Assembly (NCBI RefSeq): GCF_003151075.1 | Contig: NZ_CP029482.1 | Span: forward strand, 3,162,001 to 3,226,000 | DNA length: 64,000 nt | Direction of reading: 5' to 3' | DNA from: Pseudomonas sp. 31-12 | Lineage (GTDB): Bacteria; Pseudomonadota; Gammaproteobacteria; Pseudomonadales; Pseudomonadaceae | In this document: one piece after another, positions 6,910 through 17,412 of the stretch | How positions within the stretch are numbered: position 1 is the stretch's first letter | Layout of the letters: each line of letters starts with the position of its first letter | Notes under the pieces: generated by a model | Databases searched by the model: none | What the model was told of the DNA's origin: nothing | The model's input: the letters and a program-made list of their open reading frames with translations, nothing else | Translations under genes and position numbers: made by a program

Positions 6910-8469
6910 ATGGAACTCAAAGCAACACTCAAGGATTACACCGAGCCGGAATTCCAGGCGTTGGTGAACAGAATATGGGCCGTCGATTTGCCTAAAGTGG
7001 ACCATGACCGACTCATCAACCACTTCGACCGGATCGTCGGCCACCCCAAAGGCGCAGATCTGTTGTTCTACCCTGCAGAGGACGATTACAACGGTCACAC
7101 CACGGGCTCGGTTGTGTACTACGTCAAAGACTGGCACCACAAGAAAGGGCAGCCTGCATTCAAGGGTGAGGGCATCCCCATGCCGAGCTCCAATGCCAAT
7201 TGGCCGTCCACTCCGATGACGTTTGCCCAAGTGACGCAACTGCGCATCGCTCAAAGTCTGGCAGCGGCACAAAAAGTCGTCATAGACGTGGCAACTTCCC
7301 AGAATGATGTTGAGCCAGCGTTAAGCCTTTTAGAGCGCCGTATCAAGCATCTGCGCAGCCAACAGAACGCTGAAGTGGACATCCGTGGGCGTGAGGCGGA
7401 CATCCGCAGCCTCGAAATCGCTGAATTTGATACACGTCTGGTGGTCAGGCGCTACGAGTTCTGGGAAATGAGGCTCAAGTTCAAAAGGGACGCTGCCCAA
7501 CGCGATTTGACTTATGGCCGCGCCGAGCAAGCACAGTGGCAAAACATCGCCCAGTTGATCACTGCCACTGAGTCTCGGTATCTGGCGACGTTGAGCGTCG
7601 TCAGGCAGCGCCTGAATCACCTGCAAATCGAGGCTGAAACGTTACTGATCAATGCGCAAACCCAACTGGTACGCCAACGCTATCAGGGAGGAGTGGGTCC
7701 CGTTCAGACCCCGGGCCTTTTGTTGGCGTCACTGGGCCACGTCAATTCGCGGCCCGGCGTCTGGATCGATGGGGCGCTTTCACAACCAATGGAAATTTAC
7801 CGGATCGCTCTGCAAAAATCGGTGCGTTCTGCGGTGGCAGAATTTACCTGGCAGATCACCTCCCGTACCGAAGCCCATCAGGGTCAATACGCGGCGGTTC
7901 TACGAATGGAATTTTCAAGTCGCGCCGAGGTTGGCAGGTATGCGGTGTGTGTGCCTTTGCACGAGTTCCAGCCCATCGAGGGGCATGATTGGCACGACCT
8001 TGCAGCAAACGCGGCAGACGTGGACATTGCTTTCAGGATGATCAGCGGTACATACGATGTTCCCGCAGGGACGCTGTCTCAAGGCGTGAGATTGATAAGC
8101 ACGCTGTTACAGGTGGCCATAACGCCAACGAATGGCAACACCTTGTCGTCCAAAGTGAAGGTGCGCCCCGCGGTCTGGAAGGACACCATGCAAGCTTACT
8201 GTTTCACCGCCGATGGACCGGCCCCGGTCACTGTCAGCTGGCGCGCACCTGCGGCGCTTGAAACCACACCGGACCAGGGGTCGACCACCGAGTATCGCCT
8301 GGGGTTTTTGCAATCTCCGCCTGTTCCGTTATTGGAGCCATTTGATGGCACGAGCGAGATCAAATTCGATGACTACATCGTTGTCTTCCCGGCAGGCTCC
8401 GGGGTGGACCCGCTTTACGTCATGTTCCGGGACAGAAGAGAGTTTCCGACCCCCGAAACCATAAATTGA
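6910..8469 (+). CDS. Im9-type immunity domain fused to a pyocin body lacking a nuclease
   Basis: 519 residues. I start at the ATG at 6910, preceded by AAGGA, because MELKATLKDYTEPEFQALV matches the exact start of Im9-type proteins. An in-frame ATG at 6850 lies inside a hairpin. Residues 1-88 form a complete Im-type domain (ADLLFYPAEDDYNG, then VKDWHHKKGQPAFK). Residues about 95-260 are helical and strongly charged, as in a coiled coil. Residues about 290-505 match the Pyocin_S domain, ending DDYIVVFPAGSGVDPLYVMF followed by RDRRE. In ordinary pyocins a nuclease follows directly after this segment; here the protein stops 9 residues later. It is thus a pyocin-shaped protein whose toxin is missing and whose N-terminus is an immunity protein. 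Its function is unknown: a decoy, a deliverable immunity factor, or a decayed bacteriocin are all possible. Confidence 0.8.
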   Translation: MELKATLKDYTEPEFQALVNRIWAVDLPKVDHDRLINHFDRIVGHPKGADLLFYPAEDDYNGHTTGSVVYYVKDWHHKKGQPAFKGEGIPMPSSNANWPSTPMTFAQVTQLRIAQSLAAAQKVVIDVATSQNDVEPALSLLERRIKHLRSQQNAEVDIRGREADIRSLEIAEFDTRLVVRRYEFWEMRLKFKRDAAQRDLTYGRAEQAQWQNIAQLITATESRYLATLSVVRQRLNHLQIEAETLLINAQTQLVRQRYQGGVGPVQTPGLLLASLGHVNSRPGVWIDGALSQPMEIYRIALQKSVRSAVAEFTWQITSRTEAHQGQYAAVLRMEFSSRAEVGRYAVCVPLHEFQPIEGHDWHDLAANAADVDIAFRMISGTYDVPAGTLSQGVRLISTLLQVAITPTNGNTLSSKVKVRPAVWKDTMQAYCFTADGPAPVTVSWRAPAALETTPDQGSTTEYRLGFLQSPPVPLLEPFDGTSEIKFDDYIVVFPAGSGVDPLYVMFRDRREFPTPETIN

Positions 8470-8963
8470 TGTGCCTGCCACGCTTGCCACTTCACTTCCT
8501 GCCAAACAATGGAATGCAAATGCCTGTGTTGCAAATTACTACGCTCATCCCCGGCCGGACACCGGCGCAAGTCCTCGATTACTGCCTGGAAGGCGTCAAC
8601 TTTCCGAAGATCTTCCCGGGGCGGGTGACGCTATTAAGCAATATCGACTTAAGCAATCTTCGAATCGAAGCCGGGCGCCAGTTCCGTTTTCGACACTGGA
8701 TGTTCAATTTCATACCTGCCGATTGGACCGTGGTGATTCGCGAGGTTGGCGAGCATCATTTCATCGATGAAATGCTCAAGGGACCAATGGCTGCCTTTCG
8801 TCATGAACACCGGGTGGAGACGGGAGAGGGCGGTACGCTGTACACCGATCATGTGACGTATTCGGCTTTCGGTGGCGCGTTGACAGAGGCGCTACTGGTA
8901 AATGCGTATATGCGCCGGATCTTCGAGGCGCGACACCGCAATATGTTGCGGTTGCTGGCCTGA
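8469..8963 (+). CDS. SRPBCC family protein
   Basis: A START/polyketide-cyclase-like small protein. The ATG at 8469 overlaps the stop of the fusion gene (TGATG), which would allow coupled translation. The recognisable domain begins at the ATG at 8520 ([20 protein letters not shown]), so the true product is 147-164 residues. The hydrophobic-pocket fold is suggested by the alternating pattern through [20 protein letters not shown] and the C-terminal helix ([20 protein letters not shown]). Its ligand is unknown. No functional link to the bacteriocin is evident beyond position. Confidence 0.75.
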   Translation: MCLPRLPLHFLPNNGMQMPVLQITTLIPGRTPAQVLDYCLEGVNFPKIFPGRVTLLSNIDLSNLRIEAGRQFRFRHWMFNFIPADWTVVIREVGEHHFIDEMLKGPMAAFRHEHRVETGEGGTLYTDHVTYSAFGGALTEALLVNAYMRRIFEARHRNMLRLLA

Positions 8964-8980
8964 CCCCGACCCTGTGGACC

Positions 8981-9083
8981 TTGTGGCGAGGGGGCTTGCC
9001 CCCGTTGGGTCGCGAAGCGGCCCCATAGCCGAAGTTCAGGGGACTGCTGCGCAGTCCAACGGGGGCAAGCCCCCTCGCCACAA
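8981..9083. repeat. REPIN-like inverted repeat (class GTGGCGAGGG)
   Basis: A 28-bp perfect inverted repeat: the left arm starts TTGTGGCGAGGGGGCTTGCC at 8981 and its exact reverse complement ends at 9083, enclosing about 47 bases. It lies between the SRPBCC gene and tpx. Such elements are mobilised by RAYT transposases encoded elsewhere and can end or stabilise transcripts. Confidence 0.85.
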
Positions 9084-9210
9084 AGGCTCGCTCCCATCAG
9101 GGATTTGGGTTGTATACAAGTTTTGTACAGGGGATAGGTCGTCGGACCATTTCGTGGTTAACTTCGGCCTCTTCAAAATTCTCCACAACAACGTCAGAAG
9201 GACTCCGTTC

Positions 9211-9711
9211 ATGGCTCAAGTCACTCTTAAAGGCTCCCCGGTTCAAGTCAACGGCCAATTGCCACAAGCCGGTTCCAAGGCGCCAGCCTTTTCCCTGGTT
9301 GCCGGCAATCTGTCCGACGTGACCCTGGCGAACTTCGCCGGCAAGCGCAAAGTGCTGAACATCTTCCCAAGCGTCGACACTCCGACCTGCGCCACTTCGG
9401 TCCGCAAGTTCAACGCCCAGGCCAACGACATCGCCAACACCGTGGTGCTGTGCATCTCGGCTGACCTGCCGTTCGCTCAAGCACGCTTCTGCGGCGCCGA
9501 AGGCCTGGAAAACGTTCAGAACCTGTCGACCCTGCGCGGTGCCGAGTTCATCGAGAACTACGGCGTGGCCATCGCTGATGGTCCTCTGAAAGGCCTGACT
9601 GCCCGTGCGGTCGTGGTACTGGACGAAAACGACAACGTGCTGCACAGCGAACTGGTCAAGGAAATCGCTGAAGAGCCGAACTACGAAGCGGCACTGGCCG
9701 TTCTGAAATAA
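9211..9711 (+). CDS. tpx: thiol peroxidase Tpx
   Basis: 166 residues, the usual length. This atypical 2-Cys peroxiredoxin reduces hydrogen peroxide and alkyl hydroperoxides with thioredoxin as electron donor. The peroxidatic cysteine is C60 in [14 protein letters not shown] and the resolving cysteine is C94 in [10 protein letters not shown], the spacing of the Tpx family. The start is an ATG after AGAAGGA. The gene stands alone, with a REPIN before it and a strong terminator after it. Codon use is highly biased, suggesting strong expression. Confidence 0.95.
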   Translation: MAQVTLKGSPVQVNGQLPQAGSKAPAFSLVAGNLSDVTLANFAGKRKVLNIFPSVDTPTCATSVRKFNAQANDIANTVVLCISADLPFAQARFCGAEGLENVQNLSTLRGAEFIENYGVAIADGPLKGLTARAVVVLDENDNVLHSELVKEIAEEPNYEAALAVLK

Positions 9712-9730
9712 GTAAAGCATTACAATTGTT

Positions 9731-9759
9731 AACGGCCTGGCCCTGTCCAGGCCGTTTTC
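9731..9759 (+). terminator. rho-independent terminator after tpx
   Basis: A 10-bp perfect stem (AACGGCCTGG, loop CCCTGT, CCAGGCCGTT) is followed by TTTT, 20 bases after the tpx stop codon. Confidence 0.9.
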
Positions 9760-9890
9760 ATTTGTGCTTCAGTGTCTTAGATAAATCTCCTGTTACGTAA
9801 GCCGAAGGTAAATTGCCGGTAAAGGCGCTTTGCTTAATACCCACCAGTGCTTATCGTTCAGCCTCCTGTAGAAAGAAGCTCACGCGCCCA

Positions 9891-11207
9891 ATGGTTGATC
9901 ATTCCATGCAATCCTCCGCTTCCCGTAAACCTCGTCGCTGGCTCCTCGGCCTGCTTGTCCTGTTGGTCATCGCTGGCCTTTGCTGGAAATTCTGGCCCGC
10001 CGGTACTGCCAACAAGGACGGCGCTGCGCCGAAAGCCGTGGCCGGCCACACCGGCAAGTCGGGGGGGATGCGTCCGGGCTTCGGCGGGGCGACCGGGCCG
10101 ATCCCGGTGCGCGTGGCGCCGGCGGTCAAGGGAGATTTCCCGTTGTACTACAAGGCGTTGGGCACCGTTACCGCGCTGAACACCATCAATGTGCGCAGCC
10201 GGGTGGGCGGCGAACTGATGAAGATATCTTTTGAAGAAGGGCAGATGGTCAAGGCCGGCGATCTGCTGGCGGAAATCGACCCGCGCCCATACCAGAACGC
10301 CTTGCTCCAGGCCGAAGGCACGCTGCTGCAGAACCAGGCACAGTTGAAAAACGCTCAGGTTGACGTCGAGCGTTATCGTGGCCTGTTCAAGGAAGACAGC
10401 ATCGCCAAGCAAACCCTGGACACCGCCGAAGCACTGGTCGGTCAGTACCAGGGCACGGTCAAGACCAACCAGGCGGCGGTCAACGACGCCAAGCTCAATC
10501 TCGAATTCACCAAGATCCGCGCGCCGATTGCCGGACGCGTGGGCCTGCGACAGCTGGACGTCGGCAACCTGGTAGCCGCCAACGACACCACGGCACTGGC
10601 GATCATCACCCAGACCCAGCCGATCAGCGTCGCCTTCACCTTGCCGGAAAACAGCCTCGACGTGGTCCTGGCGCGCTATCGCACCGGCGCCAAGCTGCCG
10701 GCCGAAGCCTGGGACCGTGGCGACACCAAGTTGCAGGCCACCGGCGTGTTGCAGAGCCTGGACAACCAGATCGACGTGACCACCGGCACCCTGAAATTCA
10801 AGGCGCGCTACGAGAACCGTGATCAGGCGCTGTTCCCCAATCAGTTCGTGAATGTCCACTTGCTGGCCGACACCTTGAAAGACGTGGTGCTCGCACCTTC
10901 CGCGGCGATTCAGTTTGGCACCAACGGCACCTTCGTCTACGCCCTGGACGGCGACAAGAAAGTCGCGATCCGTCAGTTGAAAGTCGGCGCCAGTGACGGT
11001 GAAAACACCGTGATCACTGAAGGCCTGGCCCCCGGAGATCGAGTGGTCCTGGAAGGCACCGACCGCTTGAAGGAAGGCAGCGAAGTGGAAGTGGTCAACG
11101 ACACCAAGGACGTACCGACCACCCCGACCGGCCACCTGCAAGGCAAATCGGCGGCCAGCTCGACTGAGCCGGCGACCACCGACAAGGCGAAAAAGGGCGG
11201 CGCATGA
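9891..11207 (+). CDS. muxA: RND efflux periplasmic adaptor MuxA/MdtA
   Basis: 438 residues from the ATG at 9891 (an ATG at 9906 is also possible). The signal or anchor helix is [16 protein letters not shown], preceded by arginines. The membrane-fusion-protein order follows: beta-barrel and lipoyl halves ([20 protein letters not shown] and [18 protein letters not shown]) either side of an alpha hairpin rich in Gln and Ala, then the membrane-proximal domain. The adaptor bridges the inner-membrane RND pumps to the outer-membrane channel. It is the first gene of a four-gene operon whose members all overlap by ATGA, which fits coupled translation. The Pro/Ser/Thr-rich C-terminal tail is variable in this family. 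Confidence 0.88.
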   Translation: MVDHSMQSSASRKPRRWLLGLLVLLVIAGLCWKFWPAGTANKDGAAPKAVAGHTGKSGGMRPGFGGATGPIPVRVAPAVKGDFPLYYKALGTVTALNTINVRSRVGGELMKISFEEGQMVKAGDLLAEIDPRPYQNALLQAEGTLLQNQAQLKNAQVDVERYRGLFKEDSIAKQTLDTAEALVGQYQGTVKTNQAAVNDAKLNLEFTKIRAPIAGRVGLRQLDVGNLVAANDTTALAIITQTQPISVAFTLPENSLDVVLARYRTGAKLPAEAWDRGDTKLQATGVLQSLDNQIDVTTGTLKFKARYENRDQALFPNQFVNVHLLADTLKDVVLAPSAAIQFGTNGTFVYALDGDKKVAIRQLKVGASDGENTVITEGLAPGDRVVLEGTDRLKEGSEVEVVNDTKDVPTTPTGHLQGKSAASSTEPATTDKAKKGGA

Positions 11208-14200
11208 ACATCTCGCGGCTGTTCATCCTCCGCCCGGTCGCCACTACGCTGAGCATGCTGGCCATTATCCTGGCCGGCGTGATCGCCTATCGGCTGCTGC
11301 CGGTGTCGGCATTGCCTCAGGTGGATTACCCGACCATCCGCGTCATGACGCTGTATCCCGGCGCCAGCCCGGACGTCATGACCAGCGCCGTGACTGCGCC
11401 GCTGGAGCGTCAGTTCGGGCAGATGCCCGGCCTGACCCAGATGGCGTCGACCAGCTCTGGCGGCGCATCGGTGCTGACCCTGCGTTTCAGCCTCGACATC
11501 AACATGGACGTCGCCGAGCAGCAGGTGCAGGCCGCGATCAACGCCGCGACCAATCTGCTGCCCAAGGACCTGCCGGCGCCGCCGGTGTACAACAAGGTCA
11601 ACCCGGCGGATACCCCGGTGTTGACCTTGGCCATCACCTCTAAAACCATGTTGTTGCCCAAGCTCAATGATTTGGTCGATACGCGCATGGCGCAGAAAAT
11701 CGCCCAGATCAGCGGCGTCGGTATGGTCAGCATTGCCGGCGGCCAGCGTCAGGCGGTGCGGATCAAGGTCAACCCGGAAGCGTTGGCGGCCAATGGCTTG
11801 AACCTGTCGGACGTGCGCACCCTGATCGGCGCGTCCAACGTCAACCAGCCCAAGGGCAACTTCGACGGCCCGACCCGGGTGTCGATGCTCGATGCCAACG
11901 ATCAACTGACCTCGCCCAAGGACTACGCCAACCTGATCCTGGCCTACGCCAACGGCGCGCCGTTGCGCCTCAGGGACGTGGCCGAGATCGTCGACGGCGC
12001 AGAAAACGAACGTCTGGCAGCGTGGGCCAATGAAAACCAGGCCGTGTTGCTGAACATTCAGCGTCAACCCGGGGCCAACGTCATTGAAGTGGTCGACCGG
12101 ATCAAGGCCTTGCTGCCGAGCATCACCGACAACCTGCCGGCCGGTCTCGACGTTACGGTCCTCACCGACCGCACCCAGACCATCCGCGCCTCCGTCACCG
12201 ACGTGCAACACGAATTGCTGATCGCCATCGCCCTGGTGGTGATGGTGACGTTCCTGTTTCTGCGTCGGGCCAGTGCCACGATCATTCCGTCGGTGGCTGT
12301 GCCGCTGTCGCTGATCGGCACCTTCGGCGTGATGTACCTCGCCGGTTTCTCGGTCAATAACCTGACCTTGATGGCCCTGACCATCGCCACCGGTTTCGTG
12401 GTGGACGATGCGATTGTGATGCTGGAGAACATTTCCCGGTTTATCGAAGAAGGGGATAGTCCCCTGAATGCCGCGCTCAAGGGCGCCAAGCAGATCGGCT
12501 TCACCCTGATTTCCCTGACCCTGTCGCTGATCGCGGTACTGATTCCGTTGCTGTTCATGGCGGACGTGGTGGGGCGGCTGTTCCGCGAGTTCGCCATTAC
12601 CCTGGCGGTGGCGATCCTGATTTCCCTGGTCGTGTCCCTGACCCTGACGCCGATGATGTGCGCACGCTTGCTCAAGCGTGAACCCAAGGAAGAAGAACAG
12701 GGTCGTTTCTACCGCGCCAGCGGCGCGACAATTGATTGGATGATCGCGGCTTACGGGCGCAAGTTAAAGTGGGTTCTCAAGCATCAACCACTGACATTGC
12801 TGGTGGCGATCGGTACCTTGGCGCTGACGGTGTTCCTGTACATGGTCGTGCCCAAGGGCTTTTTCCCGGTGCAGGACACGGGCGTTATCCAGGGCATCTC
12901 CGAGGCGCCGCAGTCGATTTCCTTTGCGGCGATGAGCGAGCGTCAGCAGGAACTGGCCAAGGTCATCCTGACGGATCCGGCGGTGGAAAGCCTGTCGTCC
13001 TACATCGGCGTCGACGGTGACAACTCGACCCTCAACAGCGGTCGGCTGCTGATCAACCTCAAGTCCCACAGCAACCGCGACCTGAGTGCCACCGAAGTGA
13101 TCGCGCGCCTGCAACCGGAGCTGGACAAGCTGGTCGGCATTCGTCTGTTCATGCAGCCGGTGCAGGACCTGACTATCGAAGACCGCGTCAGCCGCACGCA
13201 ATACCAGTTCAGCATGTCGTCGCCGGACTCCGAGTTGCTCAGCCTGTGGAGTGGTCGTCTGGTCGACGCACTGGCACAGCGACCGGAGTTGACCGACGTT
13301 GCCAGCGACTTGCAGGACAAGGGCTTGCAGGTCTATCTGGTGATCGACCGCGATGCAGCGTCGCGGGTCGGTGTATCGGTGTCGAACATCACCGATGCGC
13401 TGTACGACGCCTTCGGCCAGCGGCAGATTTCAACTATTTACACCCAGGCCAGCCAATACCGCGTAGTGCTGCAATCGCAGTCCGGCGAGAAGATTGGCCC
13501 GGACGCGTTGAACCAGATTCACGTCAAGACCACCGACGGCGGGCAAGTGCGCCTGTCCAGCCTGGCGCACATCGAGGAGCGGCAGGCGCAGTTGGCGATC
13601 ACGCATATCGGCCAGTTCCCGGCGGTGATGATGTCGTTCAACCTGGCACCCGGCGTGGCGCTGGGGCATGCGGTGGAAATCATCGAGCAGGTGCAGAAAG
13701 ACATCGGCATGCCGATTGGCGTGCAGACTCAGTTCCAGGGCGCGGCCGAGGCGTTCCAGGCCTCGTTGTCGAGCACCTTGCTGCTGATTCTGGCGGCGGT
13801 GGTGACCATGTACATCGTGCTCGGCGTGCTCTACGAGAGCTACATCCACCCGATCACCATTCTCTCGACCTTGCCCTCGGCGGCGGTCGGCGCCTTGCTG
13901 GCGCTGCTGCTGAGCGGCAATGACCTGGGGATGATCGCGATCATCGGCATCATTTTGCTGATTGGCATTGTGAAAAAGAACGCGATCATGATGATCGACT
14001 TCGCCCTGGACGCTGAACGCAACCAGGGCATGGACCCGGAAACAGCGATCTATCAAGCGGCGCTGTTGCGTTTCCGGCCGATTTTGATGACCACGTTGGC
14101 CGCGTTGTTTGGCGCGGTGCCGTTGATGCTGGCCACCGGTTCCGGCGCGGAATTACGCCAGCCGTTGGGTCTGGTGATGGTCGGCGGTTTGCTGGTGAGC

Positions 14201-14308
14201 CAGGTGCTGACGCTGTTCACCACGCCGGTGATCTATCTGTATTTCGACCGCCTCGGCCGACGCTGGGGTCGCAAGTCTGAAGCCGCGGAAGCGGTCGAGC
14301 AGCCATGA
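11204..14308 (+). CDS. muxB: RND multidrug efflux permease MuxB/MdtB
   Basis: 1034 residues with the HAE1-type RND layout: TM1 at the N-terminus ([20 protein letters not shown]), a first large periplasmic loop, TM2-6, a second loop, then TM7-12. The proton-relay aspartate pair is in TM4 ([16 protein letters not shown]). Tandem non-identical RND genes behind one adaptor are the hallmark of MdtBC/MuxBC pumps, which work as a heterotrimer. Its start overlaps muxA by four bases. Confidence 0.92.
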   Translation: MNISRLFILRPVATTLSMLAIILAGVIAYRLLPVSALPQVDYPTIRVMTLYPGASPDVMTSAVTAPLERQFGQMPGLTQMASTSSGGASVLTLRFSLDINMDVAEQQVQAAINAATNLLPKDLPAPPVYNKVNPADTPVLTLAITSKTMLLPKLNDLVDTRMAQKIAQISGVGMVSIAGGQRQAVRIKVNPEALAANGLNLSDVRTLIGASNVNQPKGNFDGPTRVSMLDANDQLTSPKDYANLILAYANGAPLRLRDVAEIVDGAENERLAAWANENQAVLLNIQRQPGANVIEVVDRIKALLPSITDNLPAGLDVTVLTDRTQTIRASVTDVQHELLIAIALVVMVTFLFLRRASATIIPSVAVPLSLIGTFGVMYLAGFSVNNLTLMALTIATGFVVDDAIVMLENISRFIEEGDSPLNAALKGAKQIGFTLISLTLSLIAVLIPLLFMADVVGRLFREFAITLAVAILISLVVSLTLTPMMCARLLKREPKEEEQGRFYRASGATIDWMIAAYGRKLKWVLKHQPLTLLVAIGTLALTVFLYMVVPKGFFPVQDTGVIQGISEAPQSISFAAMSERQQELAKVILTDPAVESLSSYIGVDGDNSTLNSGRLLINLKSHSNRDLSATEVIARLQPELDKLVGIRLFMQPVQDLTIEDRVSRTQYQFSMSSPDSELLSLWSGRLVDALAQRPELTDVASDLQDKGLQVYLVIDRDAASRVGVSVSNITDALYDAFGQRQISTIYTQASQYRVVLQSQSGEKIGPDALNQIHVKTTDGGQVRLSSLAHIEERQAQLAITHIGQFPAVMMSFNLAPGVALGHAVEIIEQVQKDIGMPIGVQTQFQGAAEAFQASLSSTLLLILAAVVTMYIVLGVLYESYIHPITILSTLPSAAVGALLALLLSGNDLGMIAIIGIILLIGIVKKNAIMMIDFALDAERNQGMDPETAIYQAALLRFRPILMTTLAALFGAVPLMLATGSGAELRQPLGLVMVGGLLVSQVLTLFTTPVIYLYFDRLGRRWGRKSEAAEAVEQP

Positions 14309-17300
14309 ACCTGTCCGGACCTTTCATCAGGCGCCCGGTCGCGACCATGCTGCTGAGCCTGGCGATCATGCTGCTGGGCGGCGTGAGCTTCGGCCTGCTG
14401 CCGGTGTCGCCGTTGCCGCAGATGGATTTCCCGGTGATCGTCGTCCAGGCCAGCCTGCCGGGCGCCAGTCCTGAAGTGATGGCCTCGACCGTGGCGACGC
14501 CGCTGGAGCGCTCCTTCGGCGCCATCGCCGGCGTCAACACCATGAGCAGCCGCTCCAGCCAGGGCTCGACCCGGGTGATTTTGCAGTTCGACCTCGACCG
14601 CGACATCAACGGCGCGGCCCGGGAAGTGCAGGCGGCGATCAACGCCTCGCGCAACCTGCTGCCGAGCGGGATGCGCAGCATGCCGACCTACAAGAAGGTC
14701 AACCCGTCCCAGGCGCCGATCATGGTGCTGTCGCTGACCTCCGACGTACTGGAAAAAGGCCAGCTCTACGATTTGGCCTCGACCATTCTTTCCCAGAGCC
14801 TGTCCCAGGTGCAGGGCGTCGGTGAAGTGCAGATCGGCGGCAGCTCCTTGCCGGCGGTGCGCATCGAACTCGAACCCCAGGCGCTCAACCAGTACGGCGT
14901 GGCCCTGGACGATGTGCGCAACACCATCGCCAACGCCAACGTGCGCCGGCCCAAGGGCTCGGTCGAAGACGGCCAGCGGTTGTGGCAGGTGCAGGCCAAC
15001 GATCAACTGGAAAAAGCCAAGGATTACGAGTCGCTGATCATCCACTACGCGGACGGCGCCGCGTTGCGCCTGAGGGACGTGGCCAAGGTCAGCGATGGCG
15101 TTGAGGACCGCTACAACAGCGGCTTCTTCAACAATGACGCGGCGGTGCTGCTGGTGATCAACCGCCAGGCCGGCGCCAACATCATCGAGACGGTCAACGA
15201 AATCAAGGCGCAGTTGCCAGCGTTGCAGGCGGTGCTGCCGGCCAGCGTCAAATTGAACCTGGCAATGGACCGGTCACCAGTGATCAAGGCGACCTTGCAC
15301 GAAGCGGAAATGACTCTGCTGATCGCCGTGGCGCTGGTGATTCTGGTGGTGTTCCTGTTTCTCGGTAACTTCCGCGCCTCGCTGATTCCGACCCTGGCGG
15401 TGCCGGTGTCGCTGGTCGGCACCTTTGCGGTGATGTACCTCTATGGGTTCTCCCTGAACAATCTGTCGCTGATGGCGCTGATCCTGGCCACCGGACTGGT
15501 GGTGGATGACGCCATCGTGGTGCTGGAGAACATTTCCCGGCACATCGATGAAGGCGTACCGCCGATGAAGGCCGCCTACCTGGGGGCTGAGGAAGTCGGC
15601 TTTACGTTGCTGTCGATGAACGTCTCGCTGGTGGCGGTGTTCCTGTCGATCCTGTTCATGGGCGGGATCGTCGAAAGCCTGTTCCGCGAGTTTTCCATCA
15701 CGTTGGCGGCGTCCATCGTGGTCTCGCTGATAGTCTCATTGACACTGACGCCGATGCTTTGCGCCCGTTGGCTCAAGCCGCACACGCCGGGGCAGGAAAA
15801 CCGTTTGCAGCGCTGGAGTCAGCGGGCCAACGAGTGGATGGTCGCAAAATACGCGACCAGCCTCGACTGGGTATTGCGTCACCGCCGGTTGACTTTGCTC
15901 AGCCTGATCGTGACGGTCGGCGTTAACATCGCCCTGTATGTCGTTGTTCCTAAAACTTTTATGCCGCAACAGGATACCGGTCAACTGATCGGTTTCGTGC
16001 GCGGCGACGACGGTCTGTCGTTCAGCGTGATGCAGCCGAAAATGGAAATCTTCCGCCGCGCCGTGCTCAAGGACGACGCGGTGCAAAGCGTCGCCGGTTT
16101 CATCGGCGGCACCAGCGGCACCAACAACGCCTTCATGCTGGTGCGCTTGAAACCGATCAAGGAACGCAACATTTCCGCGCAGAAAGTCATCGAGCGCCTG
16201 CGTAAGGAAATGCCCAAGGTCGCTGGCGCGCAATTGATGCTGATGGCCGATCAGGACCTGCAATTCGGCGGCGGTCGTGAACAAACCACGTCGCAGTATT
16301 CCTACATCCTGCAAAGCGGCGACCTCGGTGATTTGCGCGAGTGGTACCCGAAAGTCGTCACCGCTCTGAAAGCGTTGCCGGAGCTGACGGCGATCGATGC
16401 CCGTGAAGGGAGAGGGGCTCAGCAAGTGACCCTGATCGTCGACCGCGATCAGGCCAAGCGCCTTGGTGTCGACATGGACATGGTTACCTCGGTATTGAAC
16501 AACGCGTACAGCCAGCGGCAGATCTCGACGATTTACGACAGCCTCAACCAGTACCAAGTGGTGATGGAGGTCAATCCGAAATACGCCCAGGACCCGATTA
16601 CGCTCAAGCAGGTGCAGGTGATCACCGCCGACGGCGCGCGGATTCCGCTGTCGACCATTGCCCATTACGAAAACAGCCTGGAAGACGACCGGGTCAGCCA
16701 CGAAGGCCAGTTCGCCTCCGAAAGCATTGCCTTCGACATGGCGGAAGGCGTCACGGTGGAGCAGGGCAGTGCCGCCATTGAGCGCGCGATTGCCAAGGTC
16801 GGCCTGCCGGAAAGTGTGATCGCGAAAATGGCCGGCACCGCCGATGCCTTTGCGGCCACGCAGAAGAGCCAGCCGTGGATGATTCTCGGCGCACTGGTGG
16901 CGGTGTATCTGGTGCTGGGTGTGCTGTATGAAAGCTACATCCATCCGCTGACCATCTTGTCCACGTTGCCGTCGGCCGGGGTCGGCGCGTTGCTGTCGAT
17001 TTATGCGCTGGGTGGTGAGTTCAGCCTGATTTCGTTGCTCGGGTTGTTCCTGCTGATCGGCGTGGTGAAGAAAAACGCCATTCTGATGATCGACCTGGCG
17101 CTGCAATTGGAGCGTCATCAGGGCATGGCTCCGCTGGAGTCGATTCGCAGTGCTTGCCTGCAACGTCTGCGGCCAATTCTGATGACCACCCTGGCGGCGA
17201 TCCTCGGCGCGTTGCCGTTGCTGCTGAGCCGTGCCGAAGGGGCGGAAATGCGTCAGCCGCTGGGTCTGACCATCATTGGCGGGCTGATCTTCAGCCAGGT

Positions 17301-17412
17301 GTTGACCCTTTACACCACCCCGGTGGTTTACCTCTATCTCGATAAACTGCGCCATCGCTTCAACAAATGGCGTGGAGTGCGTACCGATGCTGCTCTGGAA
17401 ACTCCGCTATGA
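14305..17412 (+). CDS. muxC: RND multidrug efflux permease MuxC/MdtC
   Basis: 1035 residues, paralogous to the preceding gene throughout (for example [18 protein letters not shown] in TM4 with both aspartates). The second RND subunit in MdtBC-type pumps; in E. coli MdtC is thought to bind the drug while MdtB drives proton flow. It overlaps muxB by ATGA and is followed by an overlapping outer-membrane channel gene. Both RND copies keep the family length and show no disruption. Confidence 0.92.
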   Translation: MNLSGPFIRRPVATMLLSLAIMLLGGVSFGLLPVSPLPQMDFPVIVVQASLPGASPEVMASTVATPLERSFGAIAGVNTMSSRSSQGSTRVILQFDLDRDINGAAREVQAAINASRNLLPSGMRSMPTYKKVNPSQAPIMVLSLTSDVLEKGQLYDLASTILSQSLSQVQGVGEVQIGGSSLPAVRIELEPQALNQYGVALDDVRNTIANANVRRPKGSVEDGQRLWQVQANDQLEKAKDYESLIIHYADGAALRLRDVAKVSDGVEDRYNSGFFNNDAAVLLVINRQAGANIIETVNEIKAQLPALQAVLPASVKLNLAMDRSPVIKATLHEAEMTLLIAVALVILVVFLFLGNFRASLIPTLAVPVSLVGTFAVMYLYGFSLNNLSLMALILATGLVVDDAIVVLENISRHIDEGVPPMKAAYLGAEEVGFTLLSMNVSLVAVFLSILFMGGIVESLFREFSITLAASIVVSLIVSLTLTPMLCARWLKPHTPGQENRLQRWSQRANEWMVAKYATSLDWVLRHRRLTLLSLIVTVGVNIALYVVVPKTFMPQQDTGQLIGFVRGDDGLSFSVMQPKMEIFRRAVLKDDAVQSVAGFIGGTSGTNNAFMLVRLKPIKERNISAQKVIERLRKEMPKVAGAQLMLMADQDLQFGGGREQTTSQYSYILQSGDLGDLREWYPKVVTALKALPELTAIDAREGRGAQQVTLIVDRDQAKRLGVDMDMVTSVLNNAYSQRQISTIYDSLNQYQVVMEVNPKYAQDPITLKQVQVITADGARIPLSTIAHYENSLEDDRVSHEGQFASESIAFDMAEGVTVEQGSAAIERAIAKVGLPESVIAKMAGTADAFAATQKSQPWMILGALVAVYLVLGVLYESYIHPLTILSTLPSAGVGALLSIYALGGEFSLISLLGLFLLIGVVKKNAILMIDLALQLERHQGMAPLESIRSACLQRLRPILMTTLAAILGALPLLLSRAEGAEMRQPLGLTIIGGLIFSQVLTLYTTPVVYLYLDKLRHRFNKWRGVRTDAALETPL

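Noticed and set aside
15736..17355. 539-codon frame opposite muxC, and similar long frames opposite muxA, the GGDEF gene, treS-mak and treY
   Set aside because: All are antisense shadows rich in His, Gln, Arg and Val.
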